Notes: generated from the letters alone by a model not told the origin. A DNA stretch of 64,000 nucleotides from Vibrio algivorus (GCF_002218005.2 NZ_AP018678.1:1798001-1862000); one strand, 5' to 3'. Shown: positions 18,939 through 28,855, counted from the stretch's first letter. Numbers and translations are program-made.

Positions 18939-19448
18939 TTATTTAAGTTCTTTAATTACAGCGTCTGTGATATCTGAATCTGGTTTTGCATATTGAAGTG
19001 CTTGCGCATCAATAATCATGTCATAACCTTGTTTTTCAGACACTTCTTTGATTGCATCTTGAATCGTAACGAATAGCTTTTGTTTTTCAGCCGCTTCACG
19101 TTGCTGTGCGTCACGCTCTAGTGACTGACCTTGTACTTTATATTCTGCTTGTAGTGAACCAATTTCAATTTGCAGCTTACGCATATCATCTTCACTTAGA
19201 AGTTGACCATCACGGCGCACTTTATCCATTTTAGTCTGAATTTTCTTCTGCAGAGAATCTAACTGAGCTTTTTGGTCTTTAAATTCAGATTGAAGTTTTT
19301 TCGCAATAGCCTCACGTTGAGGCAACGTTTGGAAAACTTTAGCGGTATTCACATAACCAATTTTTTCTGCAGCTTGAGCAGCATTTGCCACTAAAGATGT
19401 TGTCAGTACAGCTAGGCTAAGACCTGCGACTTTAATAAATTTTTTCAC
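18939..19448 (-). CDS. skp: Periplasmic chaperone Skp (OmpH)
   Basis: Trimeric periplasmic holdase for unfolded outer-membrane proteins on their way to the BAM complex. I chose the GTG at 19448, which has AAGGAA six bases upstream; the ATG two codons earlier has almost no spacing. This gives MKKFIKVAGLSLAV, a signal peptide cleaved after about ANAAQAA, and a mature protein rich in Gln/Lys helices (coiled-coil tentacles). Length is 169 residues (E. coli 161). The longer open frame reaches back into bamA and is not a credible start. Confidence 0.93.
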   Translation of the reverse strand: MKKFIKVAGLSLAVLTTSLVANAAQAAEKIGYVNTAKVFQTLPQREAIAKKLQSEFKDQKAQLDSLQKKIQTKMDKVRRDGQLLSEDDMRKLQIEIGSLQAEYKVQGQSLERDAQQREAAEKQKLFVTIQDAIKEVSEKQGYDMIIDAQALQYAKPDSDITDAVIKELK

Positions 19449-19476
19449 AATCATTTCCTTACAAAGGGCTAAAAAG

Positions 19477-21906
19477 TTAGAAGGTTTGACCAATCGTAAA
19501 GGTAAAGAATTCTTCATCATCACCTTCATAAATTTCAATTGGCTTCGCCACCGAGAACACTAAAGGCCCCATAGGTGACATCCATTGCAACGCCATACCA
19601 TACGAAGCACGGAACGCAAATGGGTCTGAATAATCATAGTAATAATCTTTACCGGCCATATTAGCATCAGCATCACGATACTTAAATTCGGTATCCCATA
19701 CACTGGCTACATCAACAAACACACTTGTACGCACTGATTGCTGAATTTCTTCAGAAGCAAATGGAGTTGGAACAATTAACTCAACACTTGCCAGTGCTGT
19801 AGCATTACCACCAACCGATTCATCAGTTGCCACGTAGTTAGGGTTATTACCGCCATTACTCCCACCTTCATTATACACAGCTTTAGGCCCTACTGAGTTA
19901 GAACCAAAGCCACGTAATGATGAGAAACCACCCGCGTAGTAGTTTTCATAAAATGGGAATAAGTTATCATTCCCATCGGTTGAACCGTAGCCATTACCAT
20001 ATCCCAAACGACCACGAAGTAATAATGTGAAATCTTGTTTTTGAGTTAATGGTATATACTGCTTAGCATCATATTGCATCTTATAATATGGAACGTCAGA
20101 GCCAGGTACGGTTATTTTAAAAGTTGCACGTTGGTGGTTACCAGCGGTTGGGAAATAACCACGGTTTAAATTATTTCGAGTCCACGAAATATTAATATCA
20201 AAATCATCAACATCCAATTCACCAGATTCAGTATCATAGTTCCCAGCTGACTGCTGCGAAGCTAAGAAACCTTCATTTTGTACATACGGGTCAATATTGG
20301 AAATTTTATTGTGGGTATAACCTATCCCTAATTCGATGAAGTTTAATTCATTAATAGGAAAACCCCAGGTTAAATCTGTACCGTAGCTTTGGTTGGTATA
20401 GTCAACAATACCCGCTTCTGATGCTTCAAACTCGTTGTAGAAAATCTTACCGCCCAAACTAACACCGTCTAGTGTCCAATATGGGTCACGATATTCTAAA
20501 CTGACATTTTTTTGGTAATCATTGGTCATGGCGTTAATACCAATACGATTACCGGTTCCTAAGAAGTTATCTTGCTGCAGACCAACCTGAAAACTTACAC
20601 CGGACTCTGTACCATAACCAACACCAAAGTTCACACTACCCGAGTTCGCTTCCTTCACGTTATAAACGATATCAACTTGATCTTCAGTGCCTGGTACTCG
20701 CTGGGTTTGCACATCAACCGTTTCAAAGAAACCAAGACGATTCAAACGTGCTTTACCGGTTTCAATGGATTTTGAGTTTAACCAACCACTCTCCATTTGG
20801 CGCATTTCGCGACGCAATACTTCATCTTTGGTGATGTTATTACCAGTAAAACGAATATCACGTACATACATACGGTTACCCGGATCGACTTGAACTGTCA
20901 GTGTCACTTCTTTTTTATTGTCATCAAACTCAGGAATGGTTTGTACTTTAGGATAAGCGTACCCTGATTCCCCAAGCGTTTTCTTGATATTCTCTTCAAG
21001 ACCCGTCACTAGCGAACCATTATAAGTATCACCAGTTTCAAACGGCACCATCTCGGTGAAGTCATCTTGTTTACCGATTAGGTCACCACGGAATTTAATT
21101 TCTTTAACCGTGTAAGGTTCACCTTCGTTTAAATTAAGCGTGATATATACACCTTTTTTATCCGGTGAAATTGAGACATTAGTCGATAGCACTTTAAACT
21201 TCAGGTACCCACGATCAAAGTAATAAGTCCGTAGTTTTTCGATATCACCAGCAAGAACTTGCTTTTGATACTTTTCATCGGCCATGAAATTCCACCACGG
21301 CACATCAGCATTCAAATCAAAACGAGAAAGGAGTTCACCATCGGTAAATACTTCGTTACCAATAAAGTTAATTTGTTGAATTTTAGCTGATACACCTTCA
21401 GTAAATACAAACTTCAAATCCGAACGGTTCCGAGGTAGTGGTGTTACCACCGCTTTTACCGTTGCGTTGTATTTACCCACGCTGTAGTAGAAATCTTCTA
21501 GTCCCTTTTCAATCGTACTCAGTTTAGTGCGGTCTAGAGCTTCCCCCACCCGAATACCAGAAGCATCCAAGTTTTGTTGTAACTGCTCATCTTTAATCGC
21601 CTTGTTACCGGAGAATGAGATCTCAGCAATGGTTGGACGCTCTTTAACTTGTACGAGTAAAACGTCACCATCTCGAAAGACTTTCACATCTTCAAAGTTA
21701 CCTGAAGAATACAGAGCTTGAATAATAGCGGAGGCATCCTGCTCATCAACCGTATCACCGACACGTACTGGCATTTTGAGCAATACCGCACCGAGCGCAA
21801 CTCGCTGTAAACCTTCGATCTTGATATCTGATACTTCGAAAGAGTCAGCGTGTGCAACCGTGCTGAGCATCAGCAAAGTTGAAATCCATAAACGTTTGAT
21901 CGCCAT
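19477..21906 (-). CDS. bamA: Outer-membrane assembly factor BamA
   Basis: Central essential component of the BAM complex that folds beta-barrel proteins into the outer membrane. A signal peptide (about 1-20, ending VAHA) is followed by five POTRA domains (about 22-425) and a 16-strand barrel (about 430-809). The conserved loop-6 motif appears as LRGFGSNSVGP (VRGF in E. coli). The C terminus ends in the aromatic signature FTFTIGQTF. Length is 809 residues (E. coli 810). Genes before and after (rseP, skp) match the standard envelope operon. Confidence 0.97.
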   Translation of the reverse strand: MAIKRLWISTLLMLSTVAHADSFEVSDIKIEGLQRVALGAVLLKMPVRVGDTVDEQDASAIIQALYSSGNFEDVKVFRDGDVLLVQVKERPTIAEISFSGNKAIKDEQLQQNLDASGIRVGEALDRTKLSTIEKGLEDFYYSVGKYNATVKAVVTPLPRNRSDLKFVFTEGVSAKIQQINFIGNEVFTDGELLSRFDLNADVPWWNFMADEKYQKQVLAGDIEKLRTYYFDRGYLKFKVLSTNVSISPDKKGVYITLNLNEGEPYTVKEIKFRGDLIGKQDDFTEMVPFETGDTYNGSLVTGLEENIKKTLGESGYAYPKVQTIPEFDDNKKEVTLTVQVDPGNRMYVRDIRFTGNNITKDEVLRREMRQMESGWLNSKSIETGKARLNRLGFFETVDVQTQRVPGTEDQVDIVYNVKEANSGSVNFGVGYGTESGVSFQVGLQQDNFLGTGNRIGINAMTNDYQKNVSLEYRDPYWTLDGVSLGGKIFYNEFEASEAGIVDYTNQSYGTDLTWGFPINELNFIELGIGYTHNKISNIDPYVQNEGFLASQQSAGNYDTESGELDVDDFDINISWTRNNLNRGYFPTAGNHQRATFKITVPGSDVPYYKMQYDAKQYIPLTQKQDFTLLLRGRLGYGNGYGSTDGNDNLFPFYENYYAGGFSSLRGFGSNSVGPKAVYNEGGSNGGNNPNYVATDESVGGNATALASVELIVPTPFASEEIQQSVRTSVFVDVASVWDTEFKYRDADANMAGKDYYYDYSDPFAFRASYGMALQWMSPMGPLVFSVAKPIEIYEGDDEEFFTFTIGQTF

Positions 21907-21960
21907 AAACTTTATTATTAATCCTTTATACTACTTGGCCTTATTAAACCACTACTGGCA

Positions 21961-23319
21961 CTACAGGCGAGCAAAATCATTGAAAATTGCAATTAACATC
22001 AGAGAGAAAATCGCCGCACTACCGATGCGATATCCCACTTCTTGTACTTTTTCTGGGACTGGGCGGCGAATCACAGCTTCGATAGCAAAAAATAACAAAT
22101 GACCACCATCAAGTACAGGTAAAGGCACTAAGTTGATAATCCCTAAATTCACACTAATTAATGCTAAGAAACCTAAAAAGTAAACTAATCCATAATCAGC
22201 CGTTGCACCCGCACCTTTAGCTATCGAAATAGGGCCGCTCAAATTTTTAATACCGACATCACCTGTGATGAGTTTTTTCAACATAGTGAGTGTTAAGTCA
22301 ATAATTTGTCCCGTTTTTTCCACCGCTTTAGGTATAGAGGCTAACACACCAAACTTTTGCTCAAAGCGGTAAGATTCAGGCCATTCTCCCACTGATGGTG
22401 CAACACCTGCAAACCCTATTGTGTCACCATTTTTTAAAGTTTTGCTCGCTGGAAATAAGCTCAAGGTCAGTTCTTGGCCATCTCGATTAACTTTTAAACT
22501 CACTTCTTGCTCTGGATTTGCAACAACGGTATCAACAAATTGCTGCCATGCTGTCACTGCCTCACCATTAACAGCAATTAACTTATCACCGACTTGTAAG
22601 CCGGATTTTTCAGCAGCACTACCTTCCGTAATATTCGAAATAGTAGAAATAATTTCAGGTCGATATGGTTGAAAACCTAATGTGCCCATTGCTGAGTCAA
22701 CTTCTGGGTCAAACTTCCAATCTTGGGTGTTTAAGGTAACAGTACGTTCAACCCCTAACTCACCCGCTGAAGCAAGCTTCATAACTATCTGATCATCCCC
22801 AATATGAGAGATCAGAGCCATATTCACCGAATCCCAATCAGAGGTTTGGATACCAGAAATTTCTTTAAGTTCCATCCCCGATTCAATTCCTGCTTGAGAA
22901 ATAATAGAATTGGGCGTGACTTCACCAATAACCGGTTTCACTGCGGGTACACCGATCATAAAGACTAGCCAGTAAGCAAAAATAGCGAAGAAGAAGTTAA
23001 AGGCAGGACCAGCAGCGACTATCGCACTACGGCGCCATAAACTTTTATGATCAAAAGCTAAATGTTTATCTTGCTCTGCCACTTCATCAACGCGAGAGTC
23101 CAACATTTTAACGAAGCCGCCGAGTGGAATCATTGAGATGGAGTATTCAACGCCATCCTTACCCTTACGACTCCATAATGATTTACCAAAGCCTATTGAA
23201 AACTTTTCGACTTTAACGCCACAACGTCTCGCTACCCAAAAATGACCAAACTCATGTACAGCAACGAGTATGCCAAGGGCTACGATAAATGAAGCTAAAT
23301 TCCATAATATGCCAGTCAT
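21961..23319 (-). CDS. rseP: Regulator of sigma-E protease RseP
   Basis: Inner-membrane site-2 zinc protease that makes the second cut in RseA and frees sigma-E during envelope stress. The HEFGH motif is at 22-26 in the first membrane segment; two PDZ domains occupy about 110-310, and the second metal motif is LPVLDGGHLLF near residue 400. Length is 452 residues (E. coli 450). Its ATG shares one base with the dxr stop (TAATG), so it is translationally coupled to dxr. Confidence 0.96.
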   Translation of the reverse strand: MTGILWNLASFIVALGILVAVHEFGHFWVARRCGVKVEKFSIGFGKSLWSRKGKDGVEYSISMIPLGGFVKMLDSRVDEVAEQDKHLAFDHKSLWRRSAIVAAGPAFNFFFAIFAYWLVFMIGVPAVKPVIGEVTPNSIISQAGIESGMELKEISGIQTSDWDSVNMALISHIGDDQIVMKLASAGELGVERTVTLNTQDWKFDPEVDSAMGTLGFQPYRPEIISTISNITEGSAAEKSGLQVGDKLIAVNGEAVTAWQQFVDTVVANPEQEVSLKVNRDGQELTLSLFPASKTLKNGDTIGFAGVAPSVGEWPESYRFEQKFGVLASIPKAVEKTGQIIDLTLTMLKKLITGDVGIKNLSGPISIAKGAGATADYGLVYFLGFLALISVNLGIINLVPLPVLDGGHLLFFAIEAVIRRPVPEKVQEVGYRIGSAAIFSLMLIAIFNDFARL

Positions 23320-24521
23320 TAATTACGCTCTGCTAAAGTTTCTGTTGCATAAATTCGAGCTATTCTATCTAGCTCAAGTAAGCTTTCCAAACTCTCCGTT
23401 CCAAGAGTCGATAAGCCACACACTTTATTCATTACTATTTCGTTAACTCGTGCAATATCTGTAAATTTTAATTGACGATCCAAAAACGCCGCGACTGATA
23501 TTTCATTGGCTGCATTAATTGCAGTAGTGGCATGTTGCCCGGTGTAGCAAGCATCAATCGCTAACTGCAAACATGGGTATCTTGACATATCAGGCGCTAA
23601 AAAGGTCAGTTCAGTTAATGCTGTAAAATCAAGAGGTTTAACACCTGAAGGGATACGATTTGGATGAGACATTGAAAGCGCGATAGGAGTGCGCATATCT
23701 GGTTCTCCCATTTGCGCCAATACCGAACCATCATTGTATTGCACCATCGAATGGATCACCGATTGCGGATGAATCAAAACTTTTAGCTGTTCTTGCTTAG
23801 CATTAAATAGCCATTTTGCTTCAATAAATTCTAAGCCTTTGTTCATCATAGTTGCAGAATCAACTGAGATCTTTGGCCCCATCGACCAATTAGGATGAGC
23901 AATTGCCATTTCAGGCGTCACTGAATCAAGACTTGCAATATCACTATAACGAAATGGACCGCCCGATCCGGTTAATAAGATGGAGTGAATACCACCTTCA
24001 TCTAAATCACAGTAACCAAGTTGATTCTGTACGCTCTGAGATAAACATTGGAAAATAGCATTATGCTCACTATCGACAGGAAGAACTTGTGCACCGTATT
24101 GCTTAGCCGCATCGATAAAAAATTGGCCTGACATTACCAAAGACTCTTTATTAGCAAGTAATATGCGCTTACCGGCTTTAACCGCCGCCATCGTCGGTAA
24201 TAAACCAGGAGAGCCTACGATTGCCGCCATCACCATATCCACGCCATCAGCAGAAGAAATAGCGCATAAGCCATCAACTCCAGCAACAACTTGAGTTTTA
24301 CAGTTCACGTTTTTAAGACGTTTTTCTAACGCCAATGCAGCCGCTTCATCAGCCATTGCCGCCATTTTAGGCTGCCATTTTTCACATAAAGCTTGCATGC
24401 TTTCAACATTAGAATCAGCGGATAAAGCATACACTTCAAATTGTTCAGGGTTATGCTCAACTACCGATAAAGTACTTGCTCCAATTGAACCCGTTGCACC
24501 TAAAATTGTTATCTTTTGCAT
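23319..24521 (-). CDS. dxr: 1-deoxy-D-xylulose 5-phosphate reductoisomerase
   Basis: Second step of the MEP isoprenoid pathway: converts DXP (made by Dxs, encoded at 52684) to MEP with NADPH. Motifs: LGATGSIGASTL (nucleotide binding), LLANKESLVMSG, PVDSEHNAIFQ (metal-binding Asp and Glu) and the SMGPKISVDSATMMNKGLE region. The ATG at 24521 was chosen over a TTG two codons upstream; it gives 400 residues (E. coli 398). Here dxr lies between cdsA and rseP, whereas E. coli has it before uppS. Confidence 0.96.
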   Translation of the reverse strand: MQKITILGATGSIGASTLSVVEHNPEQFEVYALSADSNVESMQALCEKWQPKMAAMADEAAALALEKRLKNVNCKTQVVAGVDGLCAISSADGVDMVMAAIVGSPGLLPTMAAVKAGKRILLANKESLVMSGQFFIDAAKQYGAQVLPVDSEHNAIFQCLSQSVQNQLGYCDLDEGGIHSILLTGSGGPFRYSDIASLDSVTPEMAIAHPNWSMGPKISVDSATMMNKGLEFIEAKWLFNAKQEQLKVLIHPQSVIHSMVQYNDGSVLAQMGEPDMRTPIALSMSHPNRIPSGVKPLDFTALTELTFLAPDMSRYPCLQLAIDACYTGQHATTAINAANEISVAAFLDRQLKFTDIARVNEIVMNKVCGLSTLGTESLESLLELDRIARIYATETLAERN

Positions 24522-24580
24522 GATCAATCAACCATTAAGAATAAATACATCAATATTCTTCCTATATTTCGTGAGGTAGA

Positions 24581-25426
24581 TTATTGGCAAATAAAGTACA
24601 ACAAAGCAAAAACTGGAAATGCCGCGACAAGACTATCGATGCGATCAAGAATGCCACCATGCCCTGGGATAATATTACTGCTGTCTTTAATATTAGAAAC
24701 GCGCTTAAACATGCTTTCGACTAAATCACCTAAAACAGAAATAACCACTGTAACGAAAGTAATAAATAGCATCACTGTCAAGCTAGCAAAGTGAATATCC
24801 AGTAAAGAAGAAGCAAACCAACCAACGATCATGGCTAAGATAATGCCACCAAATAACCCTTCCAGTGTTTTGTTAGGGCTAACATTCGGTGCCATTTTAT
24901 GTTTACCAAATGTTTTTCCTGAAAAGTATGCTCCAGTATCAGCAGCCCATACTAACAAGCAAACAAACATAACTAATTTAGCACCGTGATAAGGGTTCAA
25001 AGCATAATCTTGGGCTCTAAGTAGAAAGACCGCCCATAAAAAAGGAATAAGAGATAACATGCCAAATAGATGACGCAAAGCAACGCTCTTCTCCCACAAA
25101 TTCATACTTTTTGGGTAGGTTAGCGCTAAACCACTCGCTACAATCCACCAGATCGCCCCTGCCGATAATATCCATAGGTGCGTCTCAGAGACTATTGATA
25201 AGCTTAGGGTATCAAATGGAAAAACAGCAAAACTGCTAGCCAAAACCACTAAAGACGGAATAAGACTAAGTGCACGTGATTTAGGTAAAACAAATTGAGT
25301 CCACTCCCAAAAACCAATAATAGATATCGCTGTTAACGCAACAATGAAAAAAGGAATTGAAAGTTCAAACACCCCCCATAAAACCAAAGGCGCTAAAATC
25401 AATGCTGTTATTATTCTTTGTTTCAA
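24581..25426 (-). CDS. cdsA: Phosphatidate cytidylyltransferase
   Basis: Makes CDP-diacylglycerol from phosphatidic acid and CTP, the branch point for all membrane phospholipids. Integral membrane protein with about seven to eight hydrophobic segments. The family signature is present near the C terminus: MFKRVSNIKDSSNIIPGHGG then ILDRIDS; upstream are WAADTGAYF and SPNKTLEGLFGG. It starts with TTG (KQRIIT follows), supported by AAAGGA upstream. Length is 281 residues. It lies 14 bp after uppS. Confidence 0.95.
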   Translation of the reverse strand: MKQRIITALILAPLVLWGVFELSIPFFIVALTAISIIGFWEWTQFVLPKSRALSLIPSLVVLASSFAVFPFDTLSLSIVSETHLWILSAGAIWWIVASGLALTYPKSMNLWEKSVALRHLFGMLSLIPFLWAVFLLRAQDYALNPYHGAKLVMFVCLLVWAADTGAYFSGKTFGKHKMAPNVSPNKTLEGLFGGIILAMIVGWFASSLLDIHFASLTVMLFITFVTVVISVLGDLVESMFKRVSNIKDSSNIIPGHGGILDRIDSLVAAFPVFALLYFICQ

Positions 25427-25440
25427 ACTTTCGTCCTTTA

Positions 25441-26193
25441 TTATTGAATCATCAACGATTGTAGTTGCTCACTCGTGCAACCAAAGCGTCTTTCACGATT
25501 GATGAACCAAGCAATGGCGTCCAACATTGCTTGCTCATCGAATTCTGGCCAAAATAAATCAGTAAAATACAATTCTGCATACGCCATTTGCCAAAGCATA
25601 AAATTGCTAATTCGGCACTCACCGCTAGTGCGAATCATTAGATCGACATCCGGTAAATCAGCCATAGATAAGTGCTGGGATATCGTTGCTTCGGTAATGT
25701 CTTGTGGCTGAAGTTGTCCCTCCGATACCTGTTGGGCCACTTGCTTAACCGCTTCAGTAATATCCCATTTACCGCCATAATTAGCGGCGACATTAATCAC
25801 AGTGCCAGTATTCGCTTCAGTTAGTGCTTCTGCTGCTGCAATTTTTTTCTGTAATGCTGGACTAAAACGGGTTTTATCACCAATAATCTGTAGGCGTAGA
25901 TTATTCTTATGCAGTTTTTTGACTTCTCTGGTTAACACCGTCATGAAGAGGTCCATGAGTACATTCACTTCTTCTTCCGGGCGCTTCCAATTTTCACTGC
26001 TAAATGCGAATAAAGTAATGGCTTTTATTCCCAATCGACTTGCGGTTGAGATAGTTTCTCGCACTGATTTAACTGCCATTCTATGACCATAGATACGAGG
26101 TTTACCACGTTGCTTAGCCCAACGACCATTGCCATCCATAATAACGGCAATATGTTGTGGTAGTAGATCAGATGAGAATTGAATATCAGACAT
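25441..26193 (-). CDS. uppS: Undecaprenyl diphosphate synthase (di-trans,poly-cis)
   Basis: Condenses isopentenyl units onto farnesyl diphosphate to make the C55 carrier for peptidoglycan and O-antigen. Signature motifs: IAVIMDGNGRWAK (catalytic Asp) and DLMIRTSGECRISNFMLWQ. The start is uncertain. The frame is open to an ATG at 26226, but that ATG directly abuts the T run of the frr terminator. I prefer the ATG at 26193 (MSDIQF, 250 residues; E. coli 253), although no clear ribosome site marks any of the candidates (26226, 26205, 26193). Confidence 0.93.
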   Translation of the reverse strand: MSDIQFSSDLLPQHIAVIMDGNGRWAKQRGKPRIYGHRMAVKSVRETISTASRLGIKAITLFAFSSENWKRPEEEVNVLMDLFMTVLTREVKKLHKNNLRLQIIGDKTRFSPALQKKIAAAEALTEANTGTVINVAANYGGKWDITEAVKQVAQQVSEGQLQPQDITEATISQHLSMADLPDVDLMIRTSGECRISNFMLWQMAYAELYFTDLFWPEFDEQAMLDAIAWFINRERRFGCTSEQLQSLMIQ

Positions 26194-26226
26194 TATTTTA
26201 TTCATACTTGTAGGCAGGTTTTGCAT

Positions 26227-26258
26227 AAAAAAGGCGCTGTGCTGTACCGCACAGCGCC
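26227..26258 (-). terminator. Terminator of pyrH-frr, directly before uppS
   Basis: Minus strand: GGCGCTGTGC, loop GGTACA, GCACAGCGCC, then six T; a perfect 10-bp GC-rich stem and the strongest terminator in the block. It separates the frr unit from uppS-cdsA-dxr-rseP. Confidence 0.93.
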
Positions 26259-26281
26259 CTCAAGCAGATAGAAAAAGAAGA

Positions 26282-26839
26282 TTAAACTTCCATCAACTCT
26301 TTTTCTTTCACTGCAAGCAACTCATCAATGTTTTTAACAGCTGCATCAGTGATTTTTTGAATCTCGTCTTGCGCTTTACGATCTTCATCTTCAGAGATTT
26401 CTTTATCTTTTAAAAGCGCTTTAAAATCAGCATTTGCATCACGACGAATATTACGTACAGCGACACGACCACCTTCAGCTTCGCCACGAACAATCTTTAC
26501 AAGGTCTTTACGACGCTCTTCTGTTAATGGTGGAAGTGGTACACGAATTACCGTACCAGCAGACATTGGGTTAAGACCTAGATCTGATTTCATGATGGCT
26601 TTTTCTACCATTGGCGTCAGCTCTTTATCAAAAACAGTAATTGCCAATGTACGCGCATCTTCAGCAATGATGTTAGCAACTTGGTTTAAAGGCGTTGGTG
26701 CACCGTAATATTCAACAGAAATATTTTGCAGAATACTTGGGTGAGCACGGCCTGTACGGATTTTTGAAAGGTTATTTTTTAGTGCTTCAACACTTTTTGC
26801 CATGCGCTCTTGAGCGTCTTGTTTAATTTCGTTAATCAC
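26282..26839 (-). CDS. frr: Ribosome recycling factor
   Basis: With EF-G splits post-termination ribosomes. It has 185 residues, the same as E. coli, with the conserved KIRTGRAHPS near 30 and LPPLTEERRKDLVKI in the middle. It starts with GTG (INEIKQDA follows) and has AAGGTG seven bases before. It lies 76 bp downstream of pyrH, forming the usual pyrH-frr pair, and is closed by the strong terminator at 26227-26258. Confidence 0.96.
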   Translation of the reverse strand: MINEIKQDAQERMAKSVEALKNNLSKIRTGRAHPSILQNISVEYYGAPTPLNQVANIIAEDARTLAITVFDKELTPMVEKAIMKSDLGLNPMSAGTVIRVPLPPLTEERRKDLVKIVRGEAEGGRVAVRNIRRDANADFKALLKDKEISEDEDRKAQDEIQKITDAAVKNIDELLAVKEKELMEV

Positions 26840-26915
26840 GATATCACCTTGTTATTTGTATTTTCTACAGAGCGAACACCTTCACTCTCGCGATGTTAAT
26901 TGCTTTATCACGTTC

Positions 26916-27650
26916 TTATTCTGGCAGCTCGCCGATTAGTGTGCCTTCTTGCTCACCCATTACGACACGACGCAAAGCACCTGGCTTGTTCATGTTGAAT
27001 ACGCGAATTGGCATTTTATGATCACGAGCTAAAGTGAAGGCAGCTAAGTCCATCACTTTTAATTCTTTTTCCAGCACGCTGTTGTAACTCAGTTTATCAC
27101 ACAAAACAGCGTCTGGGTTAGCAACTGGGTCAGCAGTATAAACGCCATCCACTTTGGTTGCTTTTAGTACAATATCTGCTTCAATTTCGATCCCGCGTAG
27201 ACATGCTGCTGAATCAGTTGTAAAGAATGGGTTACCCGTACCAGCAGAAAAGATCACTACACGGCCTTGACGAAGTTGACTGATCGCATCCGCCCAGTTG
27301 TAATCATCACATACACCTTTTAATTGAATCGCAGACATTACTCGCGCATTCACATAAGCACGATGAAGCGCATCACGCATTGCTAGGCCATTCATCACAG
27401 TCGCTAGCATCCCCATGTGATCACCAACTACACGATTCATGCCAGCTTCCGCTAGACCAGCACCACGGAATAGGTTACCACCACCAATAACAACGCCAAC
27501 TTGTACGCCAAGTTCAACGAGTTCTTTAATTTCTTGAGCCATGCGATCCAAAATAGCCGGATCGATACCAAAACCTTCTTCACCCTGTAGAGCTTCGCCA
27601 CTAAGTTTTAACAAAATACGCTGATATGCAGGCTTAGGATTCGTTGTCAT
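26916..27650 (-). CDS. pyrH: Uridylate kinase (UMP kinase)
   Basis: Phosphorylates UMP to UDP; hexameric amino acid kinase family enzyme regulated by GTP and UTP. Motifs: ILLKLSGEALQGEEGFGID, VGVVIGGGNLFRG, GTGNPFFTTDSAA and MPIRVFNMNKPG. Length is 244 residues (E. coli 241). The ATG has AAAGGTAAACTCC before it. Upstream, 50-100 bp away, is the 7-bp tandem array at 27704, lying between the tsf terminator and this gene, where its promoter would be expected. Confidence 0.96.
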   Translation of the reverse strand: MTTNPKPAYQRILLKLSGEALQGEEGFGIDPAILDRMAQEIKELVELGVQVGVVIGGGNLFRGAGLAEAGMNRVVGDHMGMLATVMNGLAMRDALHRAYVNARVMSAIQLKGVCDDYNWADAISQLRQGRVVIFSAGTGNPFFTTDSAACLRGIEIEADIVLKATKVDGVYTADPVANPDAVLCDKLSYNSVLEKELKVMDLAAFTLARDHKMPIRVFNMNKPGALRRVVMGEQEGTLIGELPE

Positions 27651-27703
27651 GGAGTTTACCTTTCAAAGTATGGTTGATTAACGGTTATGAATAGACAGAT
27701 TAT

Positions 27704-27748
27704 GGTTCCTGGTTCCTGGTTCCTGGTTCCTGGTTCCTGGTTCCTGGT
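27704..27748. repeat. Tandem array (GGTTCCT)6
   Basis: Six perfect copies of a 7-bp unit plus GGT. It lies in the 283-bp gap between tsf and pyrH. A degraded relative with CTAGGGACTAGGAACTAG sits at 27838-27872, in the opposite sense (AGGAAC is the complement of GTTCCT). Confidence 0.95.
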
Positions 27749-27837
27749 GATGCTAGATATACTGCACATTCATAACAATTAATAATTTAGTCTATTCCAT
27801 CTAATAACTTAAAGCATTGCACTAGCTGTGAAGTGCT

Positions 27838-27872
27838 TTCCTAGGGACTAGGAACTAGATGCCTAGGGCCTT
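27838..27872. repeat. Degenerate inverted arm of the GGTTCCT array
   Basis: CTAGGGACTAGGAACTAG followed by CCTAGGGCC. Its AGGAAC cores are complementary to the GGTTCCT array 90 bp away, so the pair could fold into a long hairpin. It lies directly beyond the tsf terminator. Confidence 0.6.
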
Positions 27873-27879
27873 TTCCTCA

Positions 27880-27911
27880 CAAAAAGACCGCAGCAGTGCC
27901 ACGGTCCTTTA
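27880..27911 (-). terminator. Terminator of rpsB-tsf
   Basis: Minus strand: AAAGGACCG, then a GC-rich loop, CGGTCTTTTT; one G-U pair. Confidence 0.8.
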
Positions 27912-27933
27912 GGTTAGCTATACAAATCAGGAA

Positions 27934-28779
27934 TTAACCTTTTTGTACCGCTGCAACTTCTTCAGCGAAGCTCATTTCAGCCGCTTTTTCGATACCTTCA
28001 CCAACTTCTAGACGAACGAAGTTAGTTACTGAAGCGCCTTGCTCTTTCAAGAATTCACCAACAGTTTTCTTAGGTTCCATGATGAAAGCTTGACCAGTAA
28101 GAGAAACCTCACCAGTGAACTTCTTCATACGACCAATAACCATTTTCTCTGCGATTTCTTGTGGTTTGCCTTCGTTCATTGCGATTTCAACTTGAACCGC
28201 TTTCTCTTTAGCAACAACATCAGCAGGAACATCTTCAGGGTTTACGTATTCAGGCTTAGATGCTGCTACGTGCATAGCAACTTGCTTGATTACTTCATCG
28301 CTAGCATCACCAGCAACAACTACACCGATACGCTCACCGTGACGGTAAGAACCGACTTTAGCACCTTCAATGTATTGAACACGGCGGATGCTGATGTTCT
28401 CGCCAATTTTTGCAACTAGAGCGATACGAGTGTCTTCAAATTTAGCTTGAAGTGCTTCTACATCTAAACGCTCTGCAACTGCAGCATCAAGAACTTCGTT
28501 AGCAAATGCTAGGAAATTCGCATCTTTAGCTACGAAGTCAGTTTGGCAGTTTACTTCAAGAAGCGCGGCAAAACCGTCCGCTTCTTTTACTAAAATAGTA
28601 CCTTCAGCAGCAACGTTACCCGCTTTTTTAGCAGCTTTAGCCGCACCGCTTTTACGCATGTTTTCGATTGCTAATTCAATATCAGCATTCGCTTCAACAA
28701 GCGCTTTTTTACAATCCATCATGCCTGCGCCAGTACGCTCACGCAATTCTTTAACTAGAGCAGCAGTTACTGTTGCCAT
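27934..28779 (-). CDS. tsf: Translation elongation factor Ts
   Basis: Nucleotide exchange factor of EF-Tu. The N-terminal UBA-like domain is typical (VKELRERTGAGMMDCKKAL), followed by the TDFVAKD motif near 82 (the Asp-Phe that intrudes into EF-Tu) and the two core subdomains. Length is 281 residues (E. coli 283). It is downstream of rpsB with a 162-bp spacer that contains an imperfect hairpin, as in the classical rpsB-tsf operon. Confidence 0.97.
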   Translation of the reverse strand: MATVTAALVKELRERTGAGMMDCKKALVEANADIELAIENMRKSGAAKAAKKAGNVAAEGTILVKEADGFAALLEVNCQTDFVAKDANFLAFANEVLDAAVAERLDVEALQAKFEDTRIALVAKIGENISIRRVQYIEGAKVGSYRHGERIGVVVAGDASDEVIKQVAMHVAASKPEYVNPEDVPADVVAKEKAVQVEIAMNEGKPQEIAEKMVIGRMKKFTGEVSLTGQAFIMEPKKTVGEFLKEQGASVTNFVRLEVGEGIEKAAEMSFAEEVAAVQKG

Positions 28780-28810
28780 GGTTTAATCCTCGGTTGATTC
28801 CAAAAATGGT

Positions 28811-28855
28811 AAAAAACAGGGGCCAGGCTAATATTTTATTAAAAGCATGTCCCCT
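28811..28855 (-). terminator. Imperfect hairpin with T run between rpsB and tsf
   Basis: Minus strand: GGGGACATGC, a loop of about 16 bases, GCCTGGCCCC, then TGTTTTTT; two mismatches. It is a possible attenuator that lets only part of the rpsB transcripts continue into tsf (inference; partial termination in this spacer is known in E. coli). Confidence 0.5.
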